A DNA stretch of 64,000 nucleotides, from NCBI RefSeq assembly GCF_003634045.1, contig NZ_RBIM01000004.1, positions 62,001 through 126,000 on the forward strand. The letters are read 5' to 3'. The stretch's first letter is position 1, and the number at the start of each line of letters is the position of its first letter. Shown here piece after piece: positions 1-8,114 of the stretch. Origin of the DNA: Maricaulis maris. Its GTDB lineage: Bacteria; Pseudomonadota; Alphaproteobacteria; Caulobacterales; Maricaulaceae. The notes beneath the pieces were generated by a model, which saw only the letters and a program-made list of their open reading frames with translations, was not told where the DNA came from and did no database searches. The position numbers and the translations under genes are program-made.

Positions 1-2
1 TC

Positions 3-644
3 GGGACGCGCGAGCGCAGTGCCGACAGCGCCAGCGACACTTGCACCTATTCGCGCGGCGAGATCGAACGGGTCGCCCGCATCGCCTTCCAGCAGGCCCG
101 CCTGCGGCGCGGCAAGCTGACCTCGGTCGACAAGGCCAATGTGCTGGAAACCAGCCGTCTGTGGCGCGAAACCGTCTCCGAAATGGGCGCCCGCGACTTC
201 CCCGATATCGAACTCGACCACATGTATGTCGACGCCGCCGCCATGCACATGCTGCGCGCCCCGGCGAGCTTTGACGTCATCGTCACCGAGAACATGTTCG
301 GCGATATCCTCTCCGACGAAGCCTCCATGCTGCCCGGCTCGATCGGCCTTCTGGGCTCAGCCTCGCTGGGCGACCAGAAGCCGGGCCTCTTCGAACCCAT
401 CCACGGCTCGGCCCCCGACATTGCCGGCCAAGACAAGGCCAACCCGTTCGGCGCCATCGAAGCGGTGGCGCAATTGCTGGAAAGCCTGGACGAGACGGGG
501 GCGGCGAGACGGATCCGGGATGCTGTTGATGCCATGCATCAGGCTGGCGAATGGACGGGGGATCTGGGTGGTTCGTTGAGCTGTTCGCTGGCGGGGGTGA
601 AGCTGGTGGAGCATTTGGAGGCGGAGGCTGTGGCGGCGGAGTAG
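3..644 (+). CDS. leuB: 3-isopropylmalate dehydrogenase, C-terminal part
   Basis: The 5' end lies outside the window; 213 codons are visible in the frame beginning at base 3, ending with TAG. LeuB oxidatively decarboxylates 3-isopropylmalate with NAD+ in cytoplasmic leucine biosynthesis. The translation carries the family's C-terminal half: the [13 protein letters not shown] segment (catalytic Lys/Asp region), the metal-binding [20 protein letters not shown] block with conserved Asp residues, and the NAD-binding [21 protein letters not shown] signature. It ends with a short Ala/Glu-rich tail. Nothing leucine-related follows it, so it is probably the last gene of its operon. The call is firm; only the truncation by the window edge limits it. 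Confidence 0.95.
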   Translation, partial: GTRERSADSASDTCTYSRGEIERVARIAFQQARLRRGKLTSVDKANVLETSRLWRETVSEMGARDFPDIELDHMYVDAAAMHMLRAPASFDVIVTENMFGDILSDEASMLPGSIGLLGSASLGDQKPGLFEPIHGSAPDIAGQDKANPFGAIEAVAQLLESLDETGAARRIRDAVDAMHQAGEWTGDLGGSLSCSLAGVKLVEHLEAEAVAAE

Positions 645-690
645 GTGGTGCCCTCACGGCCGTTGCTACAGAACTAGAGCGGCTTCCATG

Positions 691-1548
691 TCAGTCGTTG
701 CCAAACATCGCCGCAGGATCACCAAAAATGTCTCCGCGTACCGGCCTAAGCGTTATGATTGGGACGCCCGTATCGAACCCCCACGCCAACGCATTCCGAG
801 CTAATGCCGACGTCAAACTTTCGTGGCATCGGCCGCTTGAAATAAGCACTTCCGGCAACAGTTCGAGAATTTGAGAGTTTATTTGGCCCAACGATAGGGC
901 AAGACGGTGCACGTCTGGATTTGCTTCCGTTGACCAAGCAATATCCCCAGTAATGCCTTTGCCAGCTTGCACACGTAGGGGAGAAACCCTCAACTGCTCA
1001 ACAGCGAGGTCAAACTTTTCGCGATCTGCCTCAAATTTCTTTAGGGCGTCTTCAAGCAATAGCGTCTGCTCAACGAACGCAGAAATGTTCGCCAGACAAT
1101 CATGTTCGTTTGACTGAATGAGCAATGCAAAACAGCAGGCCGGCAATTCTCCGGGCGAATGGCTTCCGGTTATCCTTGATCGGACGAATGACCACCTATT
1201 CTGATGAGCAAGTTCTTCTAGAGCCAGACGGTTCCCCAAGACCACATGTGATGCGTTGCTAGACAAATAGTTGTTCGCTGCCAGAAAAGTGCTTATCAGC
1301 TGCGCGGCCTGCTCGTGGGACTGATCTCGCAATTGTCGACGATGCTGTTCCTCGGCAAGCTTTCGATTCAATTTTCCTGCATACCAAGCGCCACAGAACG
1401 CAGAGAGTAGCGTTGCACTCACCGTTAAAAGAGCGAAGGCGAAGCTGACCCAATCGTGCAAAAACTCTTGAGTGGGCAATTCTGTGGCTTCAATTCCTGC
1501 GAGATCAACCAGCCTATCCAGTCCGGGAAAATTTTTCGAAACAGCCAT
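691..1548 (-). CDS. hypothetical single-pass membrane protein
   Basis: This 285-residue protein is not recognised. A hydrophobic segment at about residues 32-58 (FAFALLTVSATLLSAFCGAW core) is followed by a charged, coiled-coil-like stretch rich in Lys, Arg, Glu and Gln (NRKLAEEQHRRQLRDQ), then a helical soluble domain of about 200 residues with several Cys. This suggests an inner-membrane anchor with a cytoplasmic domain. Base composition is visibly less GC-rich than all neighbours and codon use is relaxed (TTA, ATA and AAA appear), which suggests horizontal acquisition. It stands alone between leuB and a dipeptidase. No function is assigned. ATG at 1548 is the first start in frame. Confidence 0.6.
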   Translation of the reverse strand: MAVSKNFPGLDRLVDLAGIEATELPTQEFLHDWVSFAFALLTVSATLLSAFCGAWYAGKLNRKLAEEQHRRQLRDQSHEQAAQLISTFLAANNYLSSNASHVVLGNRLALEELAHQNRWSFVRSRITGSHSPGELPACCFALLIQSNEHDCLANISAFVEQTLLLEDALKKFEADREKFDLAVEQLRVSPLRVQAGKGITGDIAWSTEANPDVHRLALSLGQINSQILELLPEVLISSGRCHESLTSALARNALAWGFDTGVPIITLRPVRGDIFGDPAAMFGND

Positions 1549-1706
1549 TGCGTCGTGCCGCCTCTACCTCGTCATTCGCGCACTGATGGATTGCTAGACG
1601 CACTGGCTAGCACCTTCTCGTTCGCCGTATCGCCTCAGCTGCGCCGCCTACGGCTAGGGCACCAATTTTTACGAAACTTCTCAGAACCGTAGTTAAAATG
1701 AGTTGT

Positions 1707-2870
1707 TCACGATTCCGGCAAATTCTCCAAAAAGAACCGGATCGTGTTTTCGCCCATGACCTGGCGGATTTCGCTTTCGCTCAACCCGGCATCCAGCAGG
1801 CGGTCGGTTAGGACGGCGTATTCGGAGGCGTCGAAGGTGGTGGTGACGGTGCCGTCATAGTCCGAGCCGAGGGCGACATGGTCGATGCCGACCAGCTCGA
1901 TGGCGGCCAGCAGGGTTGCGGCGACGCCTTCGGGGCTGTCGTCGCAGGTCACATCGGCCCAGAAGCCGATGCCGATCAGACCGCCGCCGGCGGCAATGCG
2001 CTGCATCAGGGCGTCGGGGATGTTGCGTTTGACCTCGCAATGGCCGTGCACGCCGGTATGGGAGACCACCAGCGGGCTGTTGGTCATGGCCAGGACTTCG
2101 TCGACGACCTGCGGCGAGGAATGGGCGACATCGATGATCAGGCCGCGCTCATCCATGCGGCGGATGACATCGCGGCCGAAATCCGTCAGCCCGGCATTCG
2201 AGACACCGTGCAGCGAGCCGCCAAGCTCATTGTCGAAGAAATGCTGCAGGCCGAGCATGCGATAGCCGGCCTCCCACAGCACGTCGATATTGCCGAGATC
2301 ACCCTCGAGCGGATGGGCGCCTTCGGTCTCCAGCAGGCCGGCCAGCGCGGTCGGATCGGTTTCGCGGGCGGCGAGGACGGCCTCGAGATCGGCCCGGGTC
2401 CGCACCACGGTGAAACTGTCATCGCGGTCGGCCAGGCGGTTGAGGCGGTCGGCATGGTAGACGGCGCGTTCCAGGATCGAGGTCCAGGTCCGGACCGGCC
2501 AGCGCTGGACGATGGCCAGGGCGGTGATGTCGTCACTGTCGGCGGTATTGCTGTCATAATTCTGGCCGGACGGGGTCTTGGTGACGCTGGCGAAGACCTG
2601 CAGCGCCACACCGCCGGCGCGCAGGCGCGGCAGGTCGGTATGACCGCGATCATTCCAGCGCGTCGGGTCGCGCATCCATAACAGCATGTCGGAGTGAAGG
2701 TCGGCGACGCGCAGCGTTTCGTGCAGGGCCTCGGCCTCACCGCTCAGCTCATAGGGGTCGTGGGCGGTGACGACATTCATGCCATCATCAATGCGCGCCG
2801 GGACGATGCCGAAGACCGTGATCGCGGCGCCGAGGATGACCACCAGGATGATGCCGAAGAAGATACGCAT
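1707..2870 (-). CDS. M19-family membrane dipeptidase
   Basis: This 387-residue zinc dipeptidase is of the renal dipeptidase type. These enzymes hydrolyse dipeptides, often with a D-residue, at the cell envelope. An N-terminal hydrophobic anchor (about residues 3-22) precedes the catalytic domain. Visible metal-site motifs are the HxD in VADLHSDMLLW (about residue 58), the bridging Glu in LLETEGAHPLEG, the His of VSHTGVHG and the Asp of HVALGSDYDGT near the C-terminus. Length is normal for the family. It is separated from the orphan gene downstream and the secreted protein upstream, so it is probably monocistronic. The substrate cannot be read from sequence. Confidence 0.9.
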   Translation of the reverse strand: MRIFFGIILVVILGAAITVFGIVPARIDDGMNVVTAHDPYELSGEAEALHETLRVADLHSDMLLWMRDPTRWNDRGHTDLPRLRAGGVALQVFASVTKTPSGQNYDSNTADSDDITALAIVQRWPVRTWTSILERAVYHADRLNRLADRDDSFTVVRTRADLEAVLAARETDPTALAGLLETEGAHPLEGDLGNIDVLWEAGYRMLGLQHFFDNELGGSLHGVSNAGLTDFGRDVIRRMDERGLIIDVAHSSPQVVDEVLAMTNSPLVVSHTGVHGHCEVKRNIPDALMQRIAAGGGLIGIGFWADVTCDDSPEGVAATLLAAIELVGIDHVALGSDYDGTVTTTFDASEYAVLTDRLLDAGLSESEIRQVMGENTIRFFLENLPES

Positions 2871-2922
2871 GATGACCCCGCCCGATTTTGAGGCTCAAAG
2901 CCATAGACCGGAACGGCGCACG

Positions 2923-2954
2923 AAAAAAGGGCGGCCGCTTGCCAGCGACCGCCC
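2923..2954 (-). terminator. Rho-independent terminator of the two-repeat secreted protein gene
   Basis: On the minus strand a GC-rich stem (GGGCGGTCGC pairing with GCGGCCGCCC, one mismatch, 6-nt loop) is followed directly by six T residues. It lies about 20 nt after the stop codon at 2976. Confidence 0.8.
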
Positions 2955-2975
2955 CTGTCTCAAAACCGCGAAGAC

Positions 2976-3881
2976 CTATTCGCTGTAAAGCTCCGAGATC
3001 GACAGCGTGGCCTGGGCATTATCGCCCTGGCTGTAGGAGCCGATCCAGATGTCATAGGTGCCCGACTGGGCGTTGTTGAAGGTCAGCGCCGGATTGAGGC
3101 CGGCATTGCCGCCATCATCATCGCAATGCCAGTTCCCGTTGGGATCATTGACCAAAATCGTCGTGTCAGAGCTGGAAGCCGCCGACAGGATCAGGGGCAG
3201 CGAGCCGGCTGTGAAGCTGAGCTCGAAATCCGGGGCCGCCGAGACCCAGCCACGGCAACCCGTGCGCACCGAGTCGGCGCGATAGGTGCCACCGGAGATG
3301 ATGTTGACGCGATAGGGGTCCGGCGTGAAACCGCCGCGCAGACTGGCCGAGCCGAAATTGGACTGCAGCGACCAGTCAATTCCGCCCATATTGCCCTGTG
3401 AAGGCTGGCCACCGGCCATGCCGAGTTCGGACACGGACAGCGTTGCCTGGGCATAATCACCTTCGGAATAAGACCCGACCCAGATGTCATAGCGGCCCGA
3501 TTGCGGATTGTTGAAGGTCAGGCTCGGATTGAGGCCTTCACCGCTGTCATCATCGCAGTACCAATTGCCATAGGGGCCATTGACCACAAGCGTGGTGTCG
3601 GAGCTCGACACCGAACCGATGGTCAGATCGAACATGTTGCCGGCCTGGTAATAGACCGAATAGTCCGGCGCATTGGCGATCCAGCCACGGCAGGAGCTGG
3701 AGATGTTGCTGGCCCGCAATTGGCCACCCGATGTGAGCGTCACATTGTACGGGTCCGGCGTGAAACCGGCGCTCAGATTGACGGAGCCGAAACTCGGCGG
3801 AGCCGACGTGTCCTGAGCAATGGCGGCTCCGGCCAGCAGCACAGATGCCACCACACTCGTGAAAATTTGGGTTTTCATCAT
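2976..3881 (-). CDS. secreted protein with two PPC-like repeats
   Basis: This 301-residue protein has a clear Sec signal peptide (MKTQIFTSVVASVLLAGAAIAQ). The mature part consists of two tandem copies of a domain of about 120 residues. Each begins with GFTPDPY, contains SCRGW or GCRGW, a SSSDTT strand, a GNW(Y/H)CDDD acidic loop and ends with YDIW(V/I)GSYS..AQATLS. The domain resembles the beta-sandwich fold of bacterial pre-peptidase C-terminal (PPC) domains, and the acidic CDDD loop could bind calcium. No catalytic domain is present, so this is a stand-alone extracellular or periplasmic binding protein of unknown ligand. A strong ribosome site (GGAAGGGG) precedes the double ATG at 3881/3878. 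Confidence 0.75.
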   Translation of the reverse strand: MMKTQIFTSVVASVLLAGAAIAQDTSAPPSFGSVNLSAGFTPDPYNVTLTSGGQLRASNISSSCRGWIANAPDYSVYYQAGNMFDLTIGSVSSSDTTLVVNGPYGNWYCDDDSGEGLNPSLTFNNPQSGRYDIWVGSYSEGDYAQATLSVSELGMAGGQPSQGNMGGIDWSLQSNFGSASLRGGFTPDPYRVNIISGGTYRADSVRTGCRGWVSAAPDFELSFTAGSLPLILSAASSSDTTILVNDPNGNWHCDDDGGNAGLNPALTFNNAQSGTYDIWIGSYSQGDNAQATLSISELYSE

Positions 3882-3904
3882 GATCCCCTTCCCCCCAGAC
3901 AGCG

Positions 3905-3924
3905 CGAAACGCCCCTGCGTTTCG
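3905..3924 (-). promoter_or_regulatory. 5'-leader hairpin of the secreted two-repeat protein
   Basis: CGAAACGC and GCGTTTCG form a perfect 8-bp stem with a 4-nt loop, 24 nt upstream of the start codon at 3881. It could protect or regulate the leader. It has no T-tract in the sense orientation, so it is unlikely to be a terminator. Confidence 0.35.
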
Positions 3925-4084
3925 ATCCCACCCCTGGTCTGGTGCAGATTAGGGGCATTTTCGACTGAACCAAAGCTGAACGCGAGAATATTCGAATCTA
4001 CGGGAAACTTGCCCGCGTCGCGGGCAGGCTGCCGCCCATCAACGCGATCTGCGACAGCAATGCCGGAATGACGAACGGGCGGCG

Positions 4085-4948
4085 CTAGGCAGGTTCAATC
4101 AGGATGGTCGCTTCCACCAGGTTGCCGGCGCCGTGATAGGTCAGCGAGGAGAAGGACAGGTCCCGGGCCATGGCAATACCGCGGCCACGATAGCCATCGC
4201 CCGGCGCGCTGCTCGTGAGATAACGCGCATGATCAAAGCCGGCGCCCTCATCCTGAACCGTGAGAGATATGATGCGCTCGCTGCGCTGAAAGGTGACGTT
4301 GACCACACGGTCAGCGAAAGCAGGATCGTTGAGCCGTTTTTCGATTTCCTCGCGCCAACGCCCGGACATCAGGAGTTCCTGCTTCGTCGCAGCATCGATT
4401 TCGAGATTGCCATGCTCAACGGCATTGATCAGCAATTCCTGAAGCCCGATCGCAACCAGGTCGGCATTGGGACAGGCCAGCGCCAGCATGGTGGCCAGAT
4501 TGCGTGCCTCATCGAGCGTGCGCAGCACGAACTGGCCGGTGATGATGGTGCCGATCGCCGACTTGCGCCGGGCGACATCGGCTTTCAGGGTCATTACCTG
4601 GTCGTGGAAATCCTTGGCCGCGCGCAGGACAGACTTCACCGACTCGATGCCGACATCCGCCGCGAGCACGAAATCGGCCCGCACGTCAGCCGACGGGTCG
4701 GCGGTGATCAGGATCGATTGCAGGACACCGGCCGCGTGTGCACTCGCCGTTTCAATGTCGGCATGATGCGCATCATCGACGATGACCAGGCCGATCGTCG
4801 CCCCCTCCGGCAAGACATCCACCGTGGTCACAGAGTCCCGAAAGCGCTCGGCAAAACTGACCAAAACTGCCGCTGCCATTTGCGGGTCGGCCAAACGAAC
4901 CCAGATGCCGTCTTCGACGGCACCGGCGTGGGCGGCATCAGACGTCAC
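4085..4948 (-). CDS. anti-sigma-type GHKL kinase with degenerate receiver-like N-terminus
   Basis: This 287-residue protein is the switch kinase of a partner-switching module. The C-terminal half (about residues 150-285) is a GHKL ATPase of the RsbW/SpoIIAB kind. It has an N-box (QELLINAVEHGN), a G1 box (VQDEGAGFD) and a G2 box (YRGRGIAMARD). The first 110 residues have the alternating strand/helix pattern of a receiver, but I see no convincing phospho-acceptor Asp or conserved Lys. It starts with GTG at 4948, preceded by GGAGG, and overlaps the phosphatase gene upstream by 11 nt, indicating translational coupling. It should bind or phosphorylate the STAS protein of this operon. No target sigma factor is encoded here. 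Confidence 0.8.
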   Translation of the reverse strand: MTSDAAHAGAVEDGIWVRLADPQMAAAVLVSFAERFRDSVTTVDVLPEGATIGLVIVDDAHHADIETASAHAAGVLQSILITADPSADVRADFVLAADVGIESVKSVLRAAKDFHDQVMTLKADVARRKSAIGTIITGQFVLRTLDEARNLATMLALACPNADLVAIGLQELLINAVEHGNLEIDAATKQELLMSGRWREEIEKRLNDPAFADRVVNVTFQRSERIISLTVQDEGAGFDHARYLTSSAPGDGYRGRGIAMARDLSFSSLTYHGAGNLVEATILIEPA

Positions 4949-6131
4949 CCGTGACCTCCAGCAGCATGAGCGTCAGATCGTCCCGGCGCTGCGCCATCTC
5001 GTCGGCAAAGACCCGGTTTATCAGCGCCTGGTGAAAATCGGCGCCGGTGGCAGATGTGAGCACTTCACGCGCCAGCGCCGCCATGTCGTGCGGCTCCAGC
5101 GACTCTTCGGGCACGTCGAAATTCTCGTACAGGGCATCGCTGTAAAGCAGGACATGATCACCGACAGCCAGTCGCGCCGAATGGGTATCGTAGGTCACGC
5201 CTTCCCGGCAGCCCAGGATAAGTCCCGACCCATCAAGCGGCCGCCACTCGCCGCCCGCCTCCAGAAGGATCGGAGGCGGCGCGCCAGCAGCGGCGTAATC
5301 CAACCGTCCGCCGGCGACATCAACCACGCCATAGAAGGCCGTCGCGAAATGCCCGATCGACAGCATCTGGCAGAGATCATCATTCAATGCCGCCAGCCAC
5401 TTGCCCGGATCACCCCGGTCGCGACGCCGCGCCTCGGCCAGCATGTGAACGCGAAAGGCGTTGATCGCGGCAGCGACGCCATGGCCGGACAGGTCAACCA
5501 TGAACAGGCCGAACCGGCTCGCATCGATCTCGAACACCTGCCACAAATCGCCGCCGAGCTGGTTGGACGCCTGATAGAAAGTGGTCAACGCCGCGCCGCG
5601 CGGCTGGGCGATGGCGGCGACATCGGCGTCGGACTTGAGCAAGGAGACCTGCATCGACTCGGCGGCCCGGAGTTCATCCTCCATCCGCCGCTGATAGGTC
5701 TGCAGGCTGTCGATCATCCGCCGCCGCTCGAGATGAAGGCGGACGCGCGACACCAGCTCATGGGCGTGAATCGGCTTGGAAACGATATCCGAGGCACCGG
5801 CATCAAAGGCTGAGGCCCGCTGGTCGGCATCCTGCAGGCCGGACTGGATCAGGATCGGGATGTTGAGGCCCAGACGGCCCCGTGCCTGGCGGCAGACCTC
5901 GAACCCGTCCATGCGCGGCATCACGATATCGAGGAGGATCATGTCGACCGGTTCGCTTTCAAGGCGCTCGACCGCCTCGATGCCATCGCTGGCAAACAGG
6001 AGATTGGTGAAGCCGGCCGCATTGAGCACCGAACCGATCAGAAGGCGGGACGAGCGAAGATCATCGACGACCAGGATCACCGCGTCATCATCGACGCAGC
6101 GGCTGGTGGAAGATTGCGGATCGCCTCCCAT
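4938..6131 (-). CDS. response regulator with SpoIIE-type PP2C phosphatase output
   Basis: This 397-residue protein joins an N-terminal receiver (phospho-acceptor Asp near residue 68 in ILLDIVMPRMDG, Lys in VSKP), a short coiled coil (RRRMIDSLQTYQRRMEDEL) and a PPM/SpoIIE phosphatase domain with the metal motifs GGDLW and DLSGHG. The family (RsbU/RsbP/HsbR-like) dephosphorylates STAS anti-sigma-antagonists when its input domain is activated. It sits between the STAS and GHKL genes, as expected for its substrate and the opposing kinase. I chose ATG at 6131. An in-frame TTG at 6146 would add five residues and overlap the STAS stop. No clear ribosome site separates these options. Confidence 0.88.
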   Translation of the reverse strand: MGGDPQSSTSRCVDDDAVILVVDDLRSSRLLIGSVLNAAGFTNLLFASDGIEAVERLESEPVDMILLDIVMPRMDGFEVCRQARGRLGLNIPILIQSGLQDADQRASAFDAGASDIVSKPIHAHELVSRVRLHLERRRMIDSLQTYQRRMEDELRAAESMQVSLLKSDADVAAIAQPRGAALTTFYQASNQLGGDLWQVFEIDASRFGLFMVDLSGHGVAAAINAFRVHMLAEARRRDRGDPGKWLAALNDDLCQMLSIGHFATAFYGVVDVAGGRLDYAAAGAPPPILLEAGGEWRPLDGSGLILGCREGVTYDTHSARLAVGDHVLLYSDALYENFDVPEESLEPHDMAALAREVLTSATGADFHQALINRVFADEMAQRRDDLTLMLLEVTGDV

Positions 6132-6138
6132 CGCGTCG

Positions 6139-6441
6139 TCAATCAACCGGGATCAGCTGGTCGATCTTCGAGAGTTCGATCACCTTGGCGACATGCCCGG
6201 TCACACCCGACAGACGCAGCGACTTGCCGCATCGCCCCGCCTTGTCATTGGCCAACAACAACATGCCGATCCCGGCCGAGTCGATCATCCGTGTGGTCGC
6301 CAGCGACAGTTCGACGGTCGCCGGTGCGCAATCGGCGATTTCGGCCACGACCTGACGGAATTTCTCATGATCATCAAAGGTGAGCACGCCCGAGATCGAA
6401 ACAAGGAAACGATCTCCGCGGGTTTCACAACGATAGTCCAT
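6139..6441 (-). CDS. STAS-domain anti-anti-sigma factor
   Basis: This 100-residue single-domain STAS protein is like SpoIIAA/RsbV. The phospho-acceptor serine lies in TTRMIDSAGIGMLLL, matching the DSSG/DSAG motif. In partner switching the unphosphorylated form sequesters the GHKL kinase, and the SpoIIE phosphatase encoded just downstream regenerates it. I chose ATG at 6441 because GGGAG lies six bases upstream. An earlier ATG at 6462 would add seven residues but has no comparable site. It is the second gene of the operon, 57 nt after the Hpt gene. Confidence 0.88.
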   Translation of the reverse strand: MDYRCETRGDRFLVSISGVLTFDDHEKFRQVVAEIADCAPATVELSLATTRMIDSAGIGMLLLANDKAGRCGKSLRLSGVTGHVAKVIELSKIDQLIPVD

Positions 6442-6498
6442 GGCATTCTCCCAATCTGTCATGTGCGCAGCCTGGCAGACAACCAGCTGCGGCCAGCC

Positions 6499-6828
6499 TC
6501 AAGACGCAGCTTCCAGACGCACAATTGACCGGTCGAGGATGGCGGCGAGATCGGAACCCGGATCAGACCCGTCGCGCTCAAGCTGACCGGCGATCACGCT
6601 GAGCTGCACCAGTCCGATATTGGCAGCCGCCCCTTTGAGAGCGTGCGCATGCGCGCGCGCCTGGTCGAAATCGGCACCGGCATGAGCCTGCTTGTACGCC
6701 TCGGCGAGAGACCGCAGATCGGTCACGAACTGATCCCGCATGCCCGAAAAGGCATCATGCCCGACAGCATCGATCAGGCCCTGGATGATCGTTGGGTCCA
6801 CTTCCGGATGGTCTTGCCAATTGCTCAA
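6499..6828 (-). CDS. Hpt-domain phosphotransfer protein
   Basis: This 109-residue protein is an all-helical histidine phosphotransfer domain. The phosphorylatable His is at residue 62 in HAHALKGAAANIG, matching the HxLKG consensus. It is the first gene of the minus-strand operon that continues with STAS, receiver-SpoIIE and GHKL genes. The simplest reading is that it donates phosphate to the receiver of the phosphatase. No hybrid histidine kinase is encoded nearby, so the source of phosphate must be elsewhere. The start is TTG at 6828 with GGAG about seven bases upstream. Confidence 0.85.
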   Translation of the reverse strand: MSNWQDHPEVDPTIIQGLIDAVGHDAFSGMRDQFVTDLRSLAEAYKQAHAGADFDQARAHAHALKGAAANIGLVQLSVIAGQLERDGSDPGSDLAAILDRSIVRLEAAS

Positions 6829-6949
6829 ATCAGGTCTCCGTCACTGCAGGCCAAGCCTCGTGCCATGGCATGGCAGACAATTGTCCACCGGTTTGCCGCC
6901 GGCACGAAGCCACCGTTGCAGCTTGGCCGCTGTCGACCGGTTTGTGAAG

Positions 6950-7993
6950 CTAGCGGGCAGGTCCGGTCGACGAGTCACGGATCACGATTTCGGACCGGAT
7001 TTCACACCGGGCGACGGCATTCTCATCGCCATTGAGATGACTGGCCAACAGCTCGACGGCGGCACTCGACATGTCGGAAATCGGTTGCCGGACCGTGGTC
7101 AGTTGCGGCCAGATCGCGGTCGCGGTCTGGGTGTCGTCAAAGCCGACCACGGTCAGGTCATGCGGCACGTCCAGCGCATGCTTGTGTGCCAGCGCAATCA
7201 CCGCCACGGCCATGTCGTCATTCGAGGCAAAAATAGCGGTCGGGCGCTGTTCGAGTGACAGCAGCACATCGGCCGCCTCAAGACCGGACTTGTAGGTAAA
7301 CGCCCCGGCGGCGATCAACGCCGGATCACTTTCGATCCCGTGCGCCGCCAGGCCTTCAAGGAAGCCGGCATGACGTTCACGGCTGGCACCGTGCTCGGTC
7401 GGTCCGAGAATGAAACCGATCCGCGTATGGCCAAGGCCGATCAGATATTCGGTCATCCGGCGCGCTGCTGCCCGGTCATCTGTCAGGATACAGGGCGCCC
7501 GGTCTATGTCTGTATCGGGCGCGATGCGGACATAGGGGATGCCGGCCGCGGCAACGGCGTCAAGAACGTCAGGATGATCACAGACCGGCGGCGGCATGAT
7601 CACACCGTCGAAATTGGAAGTCCGCAGCATGTCAGCGATCTGGCTGGTCCAGTCCTCGTCTGCGGCACCGCAACTCTCCAGCACCAGATGATAGCCCGAG
7701 GAGCGGCAGCGATTGAGGGCGCCGATCAGCAATTCGCTGATATAGCCAGCGCTGGGATTGTCATACAGCAAGCCGATGAAATAGGCGTTGGCGCGCGCCA
7801 GATTGCGGGCAGACAGATTGGGACGGTAGTTCAGCTCGAGAATGGCCGACTGGACCCGTTCGCGCGTTGCCGGGCGGACATTGGGCTCAGCGTTCAGCAC
7901 GCGTGACACCGTCATCGCCGAGACGCCAGCGGCGTTGGCCACGTCCTTGATCGTCGCTCCGGACTGCTTGTTCGCCCGCGTCTTCACACTCAT
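6950..7993 (-). CDS. LacI-family transcriptional regulator (isolated)
   Basis: This 347-residue protein has an N-terminal LacI helix-turn-helix (TIKDVANAAGVSAMTVSRVLN) with the hinge region SARNLARANAYFIGLLYDNPSAGY, then a periplasmic-binding-protein-like effector domain ending in DDTQTATAIWPQLTTVRQP. The binding domain is close to that of the LacI regulator at 61000-62049 (both carry GLLYxNPSAGY), so the two probably recognise related sugars, perhaps from xylan. It is not next to any sugar gene, lying between the signalling operon and chrR. I chose ATG at 7993. The frame stays open upstream to 8065 but that extension has no LacI homology. A palindrome at 8022-8038 may be its own operator. 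Confidence 0.88.
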   Translation of the reverse strand: MSVKTRANKQSGATIKDVANAAGVSAMTVSRVLNAEPNVRPATRERVQSAILELNYRPNLSARNLARANAYFIGLLYDNPSAGYISELLIGALNRCRSSGYHLVLESCGAADEDWTSQIADMLRTSNFDGVIMPPPVCDHPDVLDAVAAAGIPYVRIAPDTDIDRAPCILTDDRAAARRMTEYLIGLGHTRIGFILGPTEHGASRERHAGFLEGLAAHGIESDPALIAAGAFTYKSGLEAADVLLSLEQRPTAIFASNDDMAVAVIALAHKHALDVPHDLTVVGFDDTQTATAIWPQLTTVRQPISDMSSAAVELLASHLNGDENAVARCEIRSEIVIRDSSTGPAR

Positions 7994-8021
7994 GCTGACC
8001 GTCACCCCGGCACCTGACGAA

Positions 8022-8038
8022 ATCACGTGATCCGTGAT
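8022..8038. promoter_or_regulatory. palindrome ATCACG-N5-CGTGAT upstream of LacI gene
   Basis: A perfect inverted repeat (ATCACGTGATCCGTGAT) lies 29 nt upstream of the LacI start at 7993. The only gene reading away from it is that regulator, which suggests autoregulation. A weaker TGGTAGCGCAA element directly adjoins it at 8037-8047. Confidence 0.4.
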
Positions 8039-8114
8039 GGTAGCGCAAACGCATGGCGCCCGCACCCGCCTTCGTCACTCGTGCAAAAGCCCAGGCGGGC
8101 CGCGCCTCGCCGGA

